From Chitinivibrionales bacterium (GTDB taxonomy: Bacteria; Fibrobacterota; Chitinivibrionia; Chitinivibrionales; FEN-1185), in contig JAQUMP010000286.1 of the NCBI GenBank assembly GCA_028718065.1, positions 1 to 5,291 on the forward strand: a stretch of 5,291 bases of DNA, given 5' to 3'. The translations under genes were made by a program, and so were the position numbers. The number at the start of each line of letters is the position of its first letter. Position 1 is the stretch's first letter. A model generated the notes under the pieces. It did no database searches. It saw only the letters and a list, made by a program, of their open reading frames with translations, and was not told where the DNA came from. Of the stretch, positions 1-5,291 are shown piece after piece.

Positions 1-2
1 CC

Positions 3-299
3 AAATCGCCGGCGATACCCTTTCAATTCCGCGGCAGCGATAGAGCGCCCTTTTCCTCGGCGATTGCCGCGGCAAAAAAAACTTCCGGCGGCGATAAAAT
101 CGTCCGCAGCAAACTTTCCCTGAACGGGATCCTCATGAAGGAAAAACCGCTCGCGATTTTAGCGGATGAAAGCGGCGCGACGGCCATCTGCGCCGTGGGC
201 GACACCTTTTTCAGCCAAATCATTGTGGCCATACGAGGCAATACCGTAACCCTGCGCGATGCAAAAGGGGCCTACGATCTTTCGGTCATCGAAAAATAA
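3..299 (+). CDS. GspC/PilP-like HR-domain protein, C-terminal part (5' end outside window)
   Basis: This is the last 98 codons of a gene that begins upstream of the window; the frame is open from base 3 to the TAA at 297-299. The visible part starts with an 'IPFQFRG' segment like the '(D/N)PF' stretch preceding the periplasmic domain of GspC and PilP proteins. A low-complexity Ala/Lys/Gly/Ser linker follows (about residues 15-36 of the fragment). Residues 37-96 then fit the HR (homology region) beta-fold: 'LSLNGIL' strand, 'KPLAILADESG', the hallmark 'VGD' at 65-67, and closing strands 'NTVTLRD' and 'YDLSVIE'. In these families the HR domain lies in the periplasm and links the inner-membrane platform to the secretin. 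Three pseudopilin-like genes follow immediately, which supports a pilus or secretion role. Choosing GspC over PilP is not possible without the N-terminus. The family call is inferred from motif pattern and context. Confidence 0.6.
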   Translation, partial: KSPAIPFQFRGSDRAPFSSAIAAAKKTSGGDKIVRSKLSLNGILMKEKPLAILADESGATAICAVGDTFFSQIIVAIRGNTVTLRDAKGAYDLSVIEK

Positions 300-1704
300 A
301 ATCACCGGCGTTTCCGCCAAACGGGGATCGGTGCTGGTAACGGCGCTTTTCTTTTTAGTAATCGTCGTTATCATCGCCTCCGTTTATCTGACCAGGATCC
401 AACTCTTAAATAAACCGCTGCTTTCACAGGCCAATACCCTGCAGGCGCTTTTTACGGCGCGGGCGGGAGCTTACCATGCGCTCGATTCGCTCGAAAACCT
501 CGCGCACCCGCCCCCGGGACAAGTTTTAAAAACCATCAATACGCTCGACAGCGCTTTCGGCAAAAAACTTTTCGACAGTGCCGCGGCGGCTTCATTGACC
601 GGCGCGAATGACGCGGACACCGCGGCGCCTTTTAATCCGTTTTCCAGCGACAGTTTCGGTGAATGCCGCCTGCAGGAAAACTATTCAGGCCCGTTTTTTA
701 TGGTGCAGGCGCGGGGCGATTTCCGGCAGGCCCGGCGCGCGGTGCGGGCCAGGCTCGGCAGCAAAGGGCGCGCCTACGGCGACACGGTGCTGTTTTGCGA
801 AACGGCCGGCCTGCCGCAGGGAGGCTCGATCGACGGCATGGTGCGCGCGGGCCTGTCCGGTAACGCCGTAGACTCGCTCAAAAAGCTGGTGCCAAAGGCA
901 GCCGATGCGCTCCTGGCGGCGTATCAAAAGGAACTCGACACGCTTAGTAACGATTCCCTGTTTAAGGCTAAACCATGTATTGTACGGTCCGGCGCCGAGG
1001 CCGAAAAATTAGACAGCGTGGTGCCCGGGCCGTTGCTGGTGGACGGTTCATTCTATGAAATTGACTGGACGCAAAAACGGCGCATGCTGGTCCTGGGCGA
1101 TCTGCAATGCACCGGCGCATCGCTTATCCAGGGCATCGATTTTATCGTGGACGGCGACATAAAAATTTTGGATAAAACCGCGCTCAAGGACGTTTCGCTG
1201 TATGCCGCCGGCGGCATATTTATGGGCGATTATGCCGTGGCGCAGCGGGTAACCATGATCGGCCGCGGCGCCATAAGCGTTTACGGCAATGCCCAGGTAA
1301 ACGACAAGTGCATCCTTGTGGCAATCGGCAGACCGAAAAAAAACAAAAACGCTCCCGTTGCCAAGCCGGCGCCGTTCGCCTGTTACTTTGCAGGCAGCAG
1401 CATCGTCGACGCAACCGTGGTCGTCATGAACTTGACTTCGGGCATTAAGACCGAAAAAAGCACGAAATGCCGCGGCGTTTTCTGGTGTCTGGGGCCGGTC
1501 TGCATCCAGGGAGCGCTGGCGGGCGTCGTGCGCGCCAATAAATTGGTGGCCTGCGGCGTTCCTCCCGGAACGCCCGATTCGGTCGCCGTTTTCGCCGCCG
1601 ATAATAAACTTCAGGGTTCGATAAAACGGCTCGCCGACGTTGGAAAATATGTAATGCCCTATGGCCTGGGACCTCCGGCGGTGATAGACTGGTATGAAGA
1701 ATAA
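259..1704 (+). CDS. PilX/GspK-like minor pilin-class protein with large beta-rich body
   Basis: Encodes 481 residues. After a 22-residue basic leader comes 'KRGSVLVTALFFL' (21-33), which opens one hydrophobic segment (about 25-43). This 'RG-(S/V)-x-L-V' start matches PilX N-terminal-domain and GspK proteins; as in GspK, position +5 after the Gly is Thr (T28), not Glu. The adjoining amphipathic helix ('TARAGAYHALDSLENL', about 66-81) is also typical. Residues about 258-440 are rich in short strands with regular Gly/Asp turns ('VLGDLQCTG', 'DFIVDGDIKI', 'SLYAAGGIFMGDYAVAQRV', 'GRGAISVYGNAQV'), suggesting a beta-solenoid or bactofilin-like fold. A basic linker (358-372, Lys/Asn/Pro-rich) interrupts it. 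There are 10 Cys, including C404, C410 and C415. The first ATG overlaps the upstream gene by 41 nt and follows an in-frame stop at 247-249; its ribosome site is weak, and GTG 331 would remove the leader. Likely membrane-anchored with the body in the periplasm, as a tip or priming subunit. Exact role unknown. Confidence 0.65.
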   Translation: MQKGPTIFRSSKNKITGVSAKRGSVLVTALFFLVIVVIIASVYLTRIQLLNKPLLSQANTLQALFTARAGAYHALDSLENLAHPPPGQVLKTINTLDSAFGKKLFDSAAAASLTGANDADTAAPFNPFSSDSFGECRLQENYSGPFFMVQARGDFRQARRAVRARLGSKGRAYGDTVLFCETAGLPQGGSIDGMVRAGLSGNAVDSLKKLVPKAADALLAAYQKELDTLSNDSLFKAKPCIVRSGAEAEKLDSVVPGPLLVDGSFYEIDWTQKRRMLVLGDLQCTGASLIQGIDFIVDGDIKILDKTALKDVSLYAAGGIFMGDYAVAQRVTMIGRGAISVYGNAQVNDKCILVAIGRPKKNKNAPVAKPAPFACYFAGSSIVDATVVVMNLTSGIKTEKSTKCRGVFWCLGPVCIQGALAGVVRANKLVACGVPPGTPDSVAVFAADNKLQGSIKRLADVGKYVMPYGLGPPAVIDWYEE

Positions 1705-2080
1705 TCGCGGATTAACCATCGTCGAAGTGCTGGTGGCCGTTCTTGTGCTGGGAGCGGCGACCATGGGGGCCATGGCCATGCTGCGGACCGGTGATAGAAT
1801 AAAGGTGCGCCAGGAAAAGCTTTCGACGGCTGCTCTGCTCGCCCAAAACGATGCGGAACGAATTAAAAACCTCGCTGTAAATTCCATTGTCGTCTCCGAT
1901 ACGGAATACGAGCAGACCATTAACGGCCTGACGTATTCAATTGTGCGCTCGGTGGTTGAACCGGAAAGCCTGACCGAAAACTCATCCGGTAAAACAAGCG
2001 AGGCCCAGATTTCGATTACACCAAGCGGAAGCGAGGACACCCTTGCCCGGTTCAGATTGATCCAGGGGTATTTTTATTAA
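1694..2080 (+). CDS. GspI/PilV-like minor pseudopilin with class III signal
   Basis: Encodes 128 residues. The N-terminus 'MKNNRG|LTIVEVLVAVLVLG' is a textbook type IV prepilin: a short basic leader ending in Gly6, expected prepilin-peptidase cleavage before Leu7, Glu at mature position +5 (E11), and a hydrophobic alpha-helix to about residue 30. 'GLTIVEVLVAVLVLG' followed by 'TAALLAQNDAERIKNLA' (about 51-67) resembles the GspI/PilV group, where an 'A-x-x-L-A-Q-x-x-x-E-x-(I/L)-K' segment follows the anchor. The remainder is a short beta-rich domain, as usual for minor pseudopilins. The ATG lies 11 nt inside the end of the preceding gene and has only a weak upstream purine motif, so translation is probably coupled. 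Together with the next gene it likely forms part of a minor-pilin initiation or tip complex. Pilin class is certain from the signal; the subfamily is less sure. Confidence 0.85.
   Translation: MKNNRGLTIVEVLVAVLVLGAATMGAMAMLRTGDRIKVRQEKLSTAALLAQNDAERIKNLAVNSIVVSDTEYEQTINGLTYSIVRSVVEPESLTENSSGKTSEAQISITPSGSEDTLARFRLIQGYFY
2064..2078 (+). promoter_or_regulatory. Shine-Dalgarno site deciding an ATT start
   Basis: AGGGG at 2064-2068 is followed by a 7-nt T-rich spacer and then ATT at 2076-2078, which overlaps the TAA of the preceding pseudopilin gene. The spacing is optimal for initiation at this ATT, and the frame it sets is the one carrying the prepilin signal. AUU initiation is established for E. 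coli infC; its use here is an inference from position and frame. Confidence 0.55.
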
Positions 2081-2564
2081 AAACGACACCATTTACGCAA
2101 AGGGAATTACGCTGGTTGAACTCATGGTCGCCCTTGCGCTGAGCGCGATCGTGGTGGTATTTATTGCTTATGCCTGGCGCTTCATAGAACAGCACGCAAC
2201 CGTTCAAAGCCGCAAGGCCTTTTTTTACGCCGAGGCCAAACGGGTAACGCAGTCCGTTGCCGGCGAAATTCGCGCTTGCAAAGAGGTACTTAAAATCGGC
2301 GATGCTTCTATTACCTTTAGGAAAAATCCCGGAGGCGATACCGTCTCGTATGAATTTAACAATGCGGAGCTTACCCGCAACGGCGTCCCGGTTGTAATCG
2401 TGGCCCCCACGGGGCATTTTGATGAATTTACCGTTAGTCAATCACAATCGGGCTTTGATGAAAAAAGCGCCCGGGCGCTGCTTGACATGAGCATCGCGAT
2501 CGTTGATAATTTCGGGGACACCAGCCGCATTACTTCGAGTTGCGCCGTATCGGCGCAGGAATAA
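2076..2564 (+). CDS. GspJ/PilW-like minor pseudopilin, probable ATT start
   Basis: Encodes 162 residues if started at ATT 2076. The frame reads '(I/M)KNDTIYAKG|ITLVELMVALALSAIVVVF', a clear class III prepilin signal: cleavage after Gly10, Glu at mature +5 (E15), then a hydrophobic helix to about residue 32. The in-frame stop upstream is TGA at 2058-2060. Between it and the first ATG (2124) there is no ATG, GTG or TTG. Starting at ATG 2124 would delete the leader, cleavage site and Glu+5, so it cannot be the real start. ATT 2076 lies 7 nt after AGGGG and overlaps the previous TAA (ATTAA), which suits translational coupling. Downstream features such as 'RKAFFYAEAKRVTQSVAGEIRACKEV' and 'VSYEFNNAELTRNGVPV' are like GspJ/PilW proteins ('Y-x-(F/L)...L-x-R' strands). 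Other starts possible: ATT 2070, ATT 2091 or CTG 2112, all less well placed; a base-call error turning ATG into ATT is also possible. Confidence 0.8.
   Translation: MKNDTIYAKGITLVELMVALALSAIVVVFIAYAWRFIEQHATVQSRKAFFYAEAKRVTQSVAGEIRACKEVLKIGDASITFRKNPGGDTVSYEFNNAELTRNGVPVVIVAPTGHFDEFTVSQSQSGFDEKSARALLDMSIAIVDNFGDTSRITSSCAVSAQE
2541..2557 (+). other. Short GC-rich hairpin at the 3' end of the GspJ/PilW-like gene
   Basis: TGCGCCG and CGGCGCA form a perfect 7-bp stem around a TAT loop, ending 5 nt before the stop codon at 2562-2564. No T-tract follows directly. A weaker inverted repeat (GGTT 2567-2570 / AACC 2576-2579) precedes a T-rich stretch at 2581-2587. The pair may slow or protect the 3' end of the pilus-operon transcript, but neither is a standard intrinsic terminator. 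Confidence 0.3.
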
Positions 2565-2580
2565 TCGGTTGATTAAACCA

Positions 2581-2609
2581 TTTTCTTCGTAATATATTAG
2601 TGGTATAAT
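2581..2609 (+). promoter_or_regulatory. Extended -10 promoter for trxB
   Basis: TATAAT at 2604-2609 is a perfect sigma-70-type -10 box and is preceded by TGG (2601-2603), giving the TG-N extended -10 motif. At 17-nt spacing the -35 position (2581-2586, TTTTCT) is poor, which is usual for extended -10 promoters. The surrounding stretch (about 2571-2620) is strikingly AT-rich compared with the flanking genes. Predicted transcription would start near 2615-2617, leaving a leader of about 25 nt that contains AAGGA at 2628-2632. The start point is inferred, not observed. Confidence 0.65.
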
Positions 2610-2640
2610 ATTGAGGCTTTAAGCAGCAAGGAACCTCTAC

Positions 2641-3582
2641 ATGTCCGAAAAAATAATTATTATCGGCGGCGGGCCGGCGGGGTACACGGCCGGCATTTAC
2701 GCGGCGCGCGGCAATTTGGCCCCGCTGGTTTTTGAAGGATTCATGGCCGGCGGCATACCGGGCGGGCAGTTGATGACCACCGGCGCCGTGGAAAATTTTC
2801 CCGGTTTCGAAAAAGGGATCGACGGGCAGCAACTCATGGCTACGATGCGTCAGCAGGCGCTGAACATGGGCTGCCGGATCCTAACCGAAGATATCGAAAA
2901 AATCATGCTCGATAAAAACCCTTTTGAAGTCCTGGGCGCCGAAAGCGGCCTGTATCAGTCCCAGACGCTGGTCGTGGCGACCGGCGCCGCGGCCAAGCGG
3001 CTGCCGCTGCCCTCCGAGCGCAAACTCTGGGGAAAAGGCCTTTCCGCCTGCGCCGTATGCGATGGCGCTTTGCCGATGTTTCGCAATAAACCGCTTGCCG
3101 TTATTGGCGGCGGCGACAGCGCCATCGAGGAGGCCCTGCATTTAAGCCATTTCGGATCGAAGGTTTACCTTATCCACCGCCGGGATTCTTTCCGCGCCAG
3201 TCATATTATGCGTGCGCGCGCCCAGGAGCATCCCAAGATCGAAATTTTATGGAACAAGACGGTGGAGGAATTTCTGGGAGAGAGCGCCGTAAGCGGTCTG
3301 CGCCTGCGCGATACCGTGAGCGGCGCGCTCACCACCCTTGAGGTCGCGGGAGCTTTTGAGGCGATCGGCCACCGGCCCAATACTGCACTTGTAAAGGGGC
3401 AGCTTGAACTGGACGAAGACGGCTATGTTATTACCAAGGCCGGCTCTACCGAGACTTCGCGGCACGGCGTCTTTGCCGCCGGCGATGTGCAGGATAAAAA
3501 ATTCAGGCAGGCCATAACCTCGGCCGCGAGCGGATGCATGGCGGCGATTGAAGCCGGCCGTTTTTTGCAGGAAACCCCATAA
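2641..3582 (+). CDS. trxB: Thioredoxin reductase (NADPH, FAD flavoprotein)
   Basis: Encodes 313 residues, the usual length for low-molecular-weight thioredoxin reductases. It transfers electrons from NADPH through FAD and a redox-active disulfide to thioredoxin in the cytoplasm. Visible signatures in order: FAD-binding 'IIGGGPAGYTAGIYAAR' (7-23); 'GGQLMTTGAVENFPGF' region (about 42-57); active-site CAVC at C137/C140 followed by Asp141; NADPH-binding 'GGGDSAIEEA' (156-165); 'HRRDSFRAS' (179-187), whose arginines mark NADPH preference; and C-terminal FAD motif 'FAAGDVQDKKFRQAITSAASG' with D282. The segment 'FEGFMAGGIPGGQ' is slightly longer than in E. coli TrxB and resembles the version in plant, fungal and chlamydial-type enzymes. 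The ATG has AAGGA 8 nt upstream and its own promoter, so it is separately expressed from the pilus genes. It is followed after 25 nt by the HDOD gene, with no terminator between them. Confidence 0.97.
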   Translation: MSEKIIIIGGGPAGYTAGIYAARGNLAPLVFEGFMAGGIPGGQLMTTGAVENFPGFEKGIDGQQLMATMRQQALNMGCRILTEDIEKIMLDKNPFEVLGAESGLYQSQTLVVATGAAAKRLPLPSERKLWGKGLSACAVCDGALPMFRNKPLAVIGGGDSAIEEALHLSHFGSKVYLIHRRDSFRASHIMRARAQEHPKIEILWNKTVEEFLGESAVSGLRLRDTVSGALTTLEVAGAFEAIGHRPNTALVKGQLELDEDGYVITKAGSTETSRHGVFAAGDVQDKKFRQAITSAASGCMAAIEAGRFLQETP

Positions 3583-3607
3583 TATTATCGGTCAAGGATT
3601 AGCCGCA

Positions 3608-5291
3608 ATGAATTTTATTCGCGCCAAGGGCATTGCAGGCAAAGAGACCGGCGGTCCTCTCCTGCTTTTGCTCTCCAGTCGCGACCGCATTCGCGATATC
3701 CTTACGATCGGCCTGGTGCAGTGCAACTACCAGGTCTTGCAGGCCGATTCTTCCTTTATCGCAACGGTCAAGGCAAGCCAATTCCTGCCGGAATTGGTGA
3801 TCGTGGACATTACCGCCAATAACACCAAGGACATCATCCTCATCCGGCGGCTGCGCAATTCGATCCGCACCAGAAAAATCGCGGTCCTTATCATTGTTCC
3901 CGCGGCGTGCCGGCAGCTTCTGGACCATACGCTCGCCCAGCAGCAGGCGCCCAAAAGCGACGACACCGATCCGCCCCCGCAGATCCTGGAATACCCTTTT
4001 AATTTCGCGGAGCTTTTAAAACGCGTAAAAACGATCCTGTCTACCACCTTGTCAACAGGCGGCGCGGCCGCCCTTCCCGCGGAAACGCCCGACCACGACT
4101 ATATCGCGCGGCGACTCTTTGATCTGCAGGTCCCCATCGACGCCAAACTGCGCGACGTGGAGGCCAGCATCCACCGGCAATGGGCCTTTCCCTTTACGGT
4201 TGTCAAGGCGCTCGACATTATCGATTCCGACGAAAGCTGCTGCACGGAGTTGGCCAAGTTTATCGCCACCGACATGGGCGCCACCTCGGCGATTTTAAAA
4301 GTCGCCAATACCATCAACTACGCCAAGCGCGGCGGCAAGCATATTTCGGACATCAAGGAAGCGGTCATCCGCCTCGGCTTCCGCGAAACGCGCAACCTGC
4401 TGGCCTGCCTGGCGCTGATCGACCTTTCGTCGCGGCAGTTCGAGGAATACGGTTTTTCGCGCGATGAATTCTGGCTGCATTCGCTGGCCACGGCCCTGAT
4501 CGCCGAGCGGCTTTGCATTGAGAGCGGCTACCGGCGGCCCGAACTGGCTTTTGTCGCGGGGCTCATCCATGACCTTGGAAAAATCCCCATCGACAATAAT
4601 TTTAATGACGTCTTTGCGCGGCTGCTCGAAGAGACCGCCCATAATGTAAAGCCGTTTTACGCCGCCGAGATGGACCTGATGGGTTTTTCGCACGCCACCC
4701 TCGGCCATTTCCTTACCAGCATGTGGAATTTTCCGGCCACGATTTCCATGGCGATTTTGTGCCACCACGATCCCGCGCGCATCTTAAGCGCGGCGACGCC
4801 GCTGGACCGCATCGTTTTTGAGGCGGTTTTTTGCGCCAACCAGTTCGCCAAGGCGCTCAATATCGGCCATAGCTGCGATGAAATCTTAGACGATATTCCG
4901 GAGGAGATGTTTTCAGACCTGCGCATCGGCGTGCAGGGACTCTCGGACCGATTTATCGCCGGCATCTATCGCAATTTGTCAAGCATGTGCAAAACGCTCA
5001 ATATCACGTCCAAGAACCTTTTTATGAACCAGCAACGGCCCGAAACGGCCGGCTGCGAGATCGTGGTGGTCCTTAACAAACGGCTTTCGTTCCATCCGCT
5101 CATTCTGGCCCTGCGCAATGCCGGCTTTACCGTGCGCGTTACCAACCAGTTCTCGGCCGATCTGCACGCCAGCGCCAAAATCGTGATATCGATCTCGGAA
5201 AAAGGACCGCCGCTAGACATTGTGCTGTATGAAGACGATTCACGCCAGAAAACCGAAAACGCCGGGGTGCTTAAAATTTTCGTGCTCGACA
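3608..5291 (+). CDS. Receiver-like/HDOD signalling protein, 3' end outside window
   Basis: The frame is open for 561 codons from ATG 3608 to the window end. AAGGA (3594-3598) lies 9 nt before the start, 25 nt after the trxB stop. Residues about 17-140 follow a response-regulator receiver pattern: 'LLLLLSSRD', 'LVIVDIT' with the possible phospho-acceptor D67, 'AVLIIVPAA', then 'YPFNFAELLKRV'. However, the usual acidic pair is Ser-Ser (23-24), the Thr/Ser position is V97 and the Lys position is Y129, so normal phosphorylation is doubtful. Residues about 179-400 are an HDOD domain: 'ELAKFIATDMGATSAILKVAN', 'ISDIKEAVIRLGF', 'AGLIHDLGKIPID' with H321-D322, 'SHATLGHFL' (H362, H367) and 'CHHDP' (H386-H387). 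HDOD domains usually act in regulation rather than as proven phosphodiesterases. From about 482, 'EIVVVL', 'FTVRVTN', 'LDIVLYEDD' and 'LKIFVLD' suggest another alpha/beta, perhaps receiver-like, domain. No membrane segment is seen, so it is probably cytoplasmic. Its target is unknown; co-transcription with trxB is likely. Confidence 0.85.
   Translation, partial: MNFIRAKGIAGKETGGPLLLLLSSRDRIRDILTIGLVQCNYQVLQADSSFIATVKASQFLPELVIVDITANNTKDIILIRRLRNSIRTRKIAVLIIVPAACRQLLDHTLAQQQAPKSDDTDPPPQILEYPFNFAELLKRVKTILSTTLSTGGAAALPAETPDHDYIARRLFDLQVPIDAKLRDVEASIHRQWAFPFTVVKALDIIDSDESCCTELAKFIATDMGATSAILKVANTINYAKRGGKHISDIKEAVIRLGFRETRNLLACLALIDLSSRQFEEYGFSRDEFWLHSLATALIAERLCIESGYRRPELAFVAGLIHDLGKIPIDNNFNDVFARLLEETAHNVKPFYAAEMDLMGFSHATLGHFLTSMWNFPATISMAILCHHDPARILSAATPLDRIVFEAVFCANQFAKALNIGHSCDEILDDIPEEMFSDLRIGVQGLSDRFIAGIYRNLSSMCKTLNITSKNLFMNQQRPETAGCEIVVVLNKRLSFHPLILALRNAGFTVRVTNQFSADLHASAKIVISISEKGPPLDIVLYEDDSRQKTENAGVLKIFVLD

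Noticed and set aside
74..81. An A8 run in the GspC/PilP-like gene and another at 1336-1343 in the PilX/GspK-like gene, considered as phase-variation or slippage sites.
   Set aside because: Both are in frame, encode lysines in probable linkers, and are no longer than expected for Lys-rich segments using AAA codons. No frameshifted product is suggested.
1201..1218. A perfect 18-bp palindrome (TATGCCGCC/GGCGGCATA) inside the PilX/GspK-like gene, considered as an operator.
   Set aside because: It encodes Tyr-Ala-Ala-Gly-Gly-Ile; GCC-GCC-GGC-GGC is naturally palindromic and the location is mid-gene, so chance plus codon bias explains it.
1048..2040. A 330-codon open frame on the minus strand spanning the PilX/GspK-like and PilV-like genes.
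   Set aside because: It is fully antisense to two well-supported genes, crosses their junction, has no recognisable motif, and is best explained as a by-product of GC-rich codon bias on the plus strand.
2124..2564. The GspJ/PilW-like gene starting at the first ATG (2124).
   Set aside because: This start removes the leader, cleavage Gly and Glu+5 of an evident prepilin signal that is open upstream in the same frame.
3583..3607. A possible terminator or separate promoter between trxB and the HDOD gene.
   Set aside because: The 25-nt gap contains only a Shine-Dalgarno motif; no stem-loop or convincing -10 box fits.
4295..4768. A 157-codon minus-strand open frame, with others, inside the HDOD region.
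   Set aside because: It lies opposite the strongly supported HDOD domain and has no recognisable domain or ribosome site of its own.

Overview
The window is a dense, single-strand (+) stretch of bacterial chromosome holding two adjacent gene groups. Moderate-to-high G+C in the genes, overlapping reading frames, Shine-Dalgarno motifs and type IV pilus / type II secretion (T4P/T2SS) components point to a diderm (Gram-negative-type) bacterium. The lineage cannot be fixed from this sequence. The mixture of codons and the REC-like/HDOD architecture would fit a member of the FCB/Fibrobacterota-like or deltaproteobacterial-like groups, but that is only an impression.

Region 1 (1-2564) is the end of a pilus or pseudopilus assembly operon. 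First comes the C-terminal end of a GspC/PilP-like protein with a homology-region (HR) domain. Next is a long PilX/GspK-like protein with one N-terminal membrane anchor and a repetitive beta-rich body. It is followed by a GspI/PilV-like and a GspJ/PilW-like minor pseudopilin. All four reading frames overlap at their junctions (41, 11 and 5 nt), so they are almost certainly co-transcribed and translationally coupled. The last gene has no ATG, GTG or TTG that keeps its prepilin signal. The best start is an ATT that overlaps the previous stop (ATTAA) and lies 7 nt after an AGGGG Shine-Dalgarno motif. The first ATG would remove the whole class III leader and the conserved Glu+5.

Region 2 (2565-5291) begins with an AT-rich 76-nt intergenic gap that carries an extended -10 promoter (TGGTATAAT). 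It drives trxB, a complete thioredoxin reductase. Twenty-five nt later is a long gene, cut by the window end, that encodes a signalling protein: a degenerate response-regulator receiver-like N-terminus, an HDOD domain with an intact HD motif, and a further alpha/beta domain that may be a second receiver-like fold. This protein has at least 561 residues.

Taken together, the first group supplies the inner-membrane coupling protein and the minor (tip/initiation) pseudopilins of a T4P- or T2SS-like machine. The second pairs a housekeeping cytoplasmic redox enzyme with a probable signalling output protein. No mobile elements, CRISPR arrays, tRNA or rRNA genes were seen. I found no convincing wholly new system. 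The features most worth a second look are the AUU start, the unusually large beta-rich PilX/GspK-like protein, and the receiver-degenerate HDOD protein.
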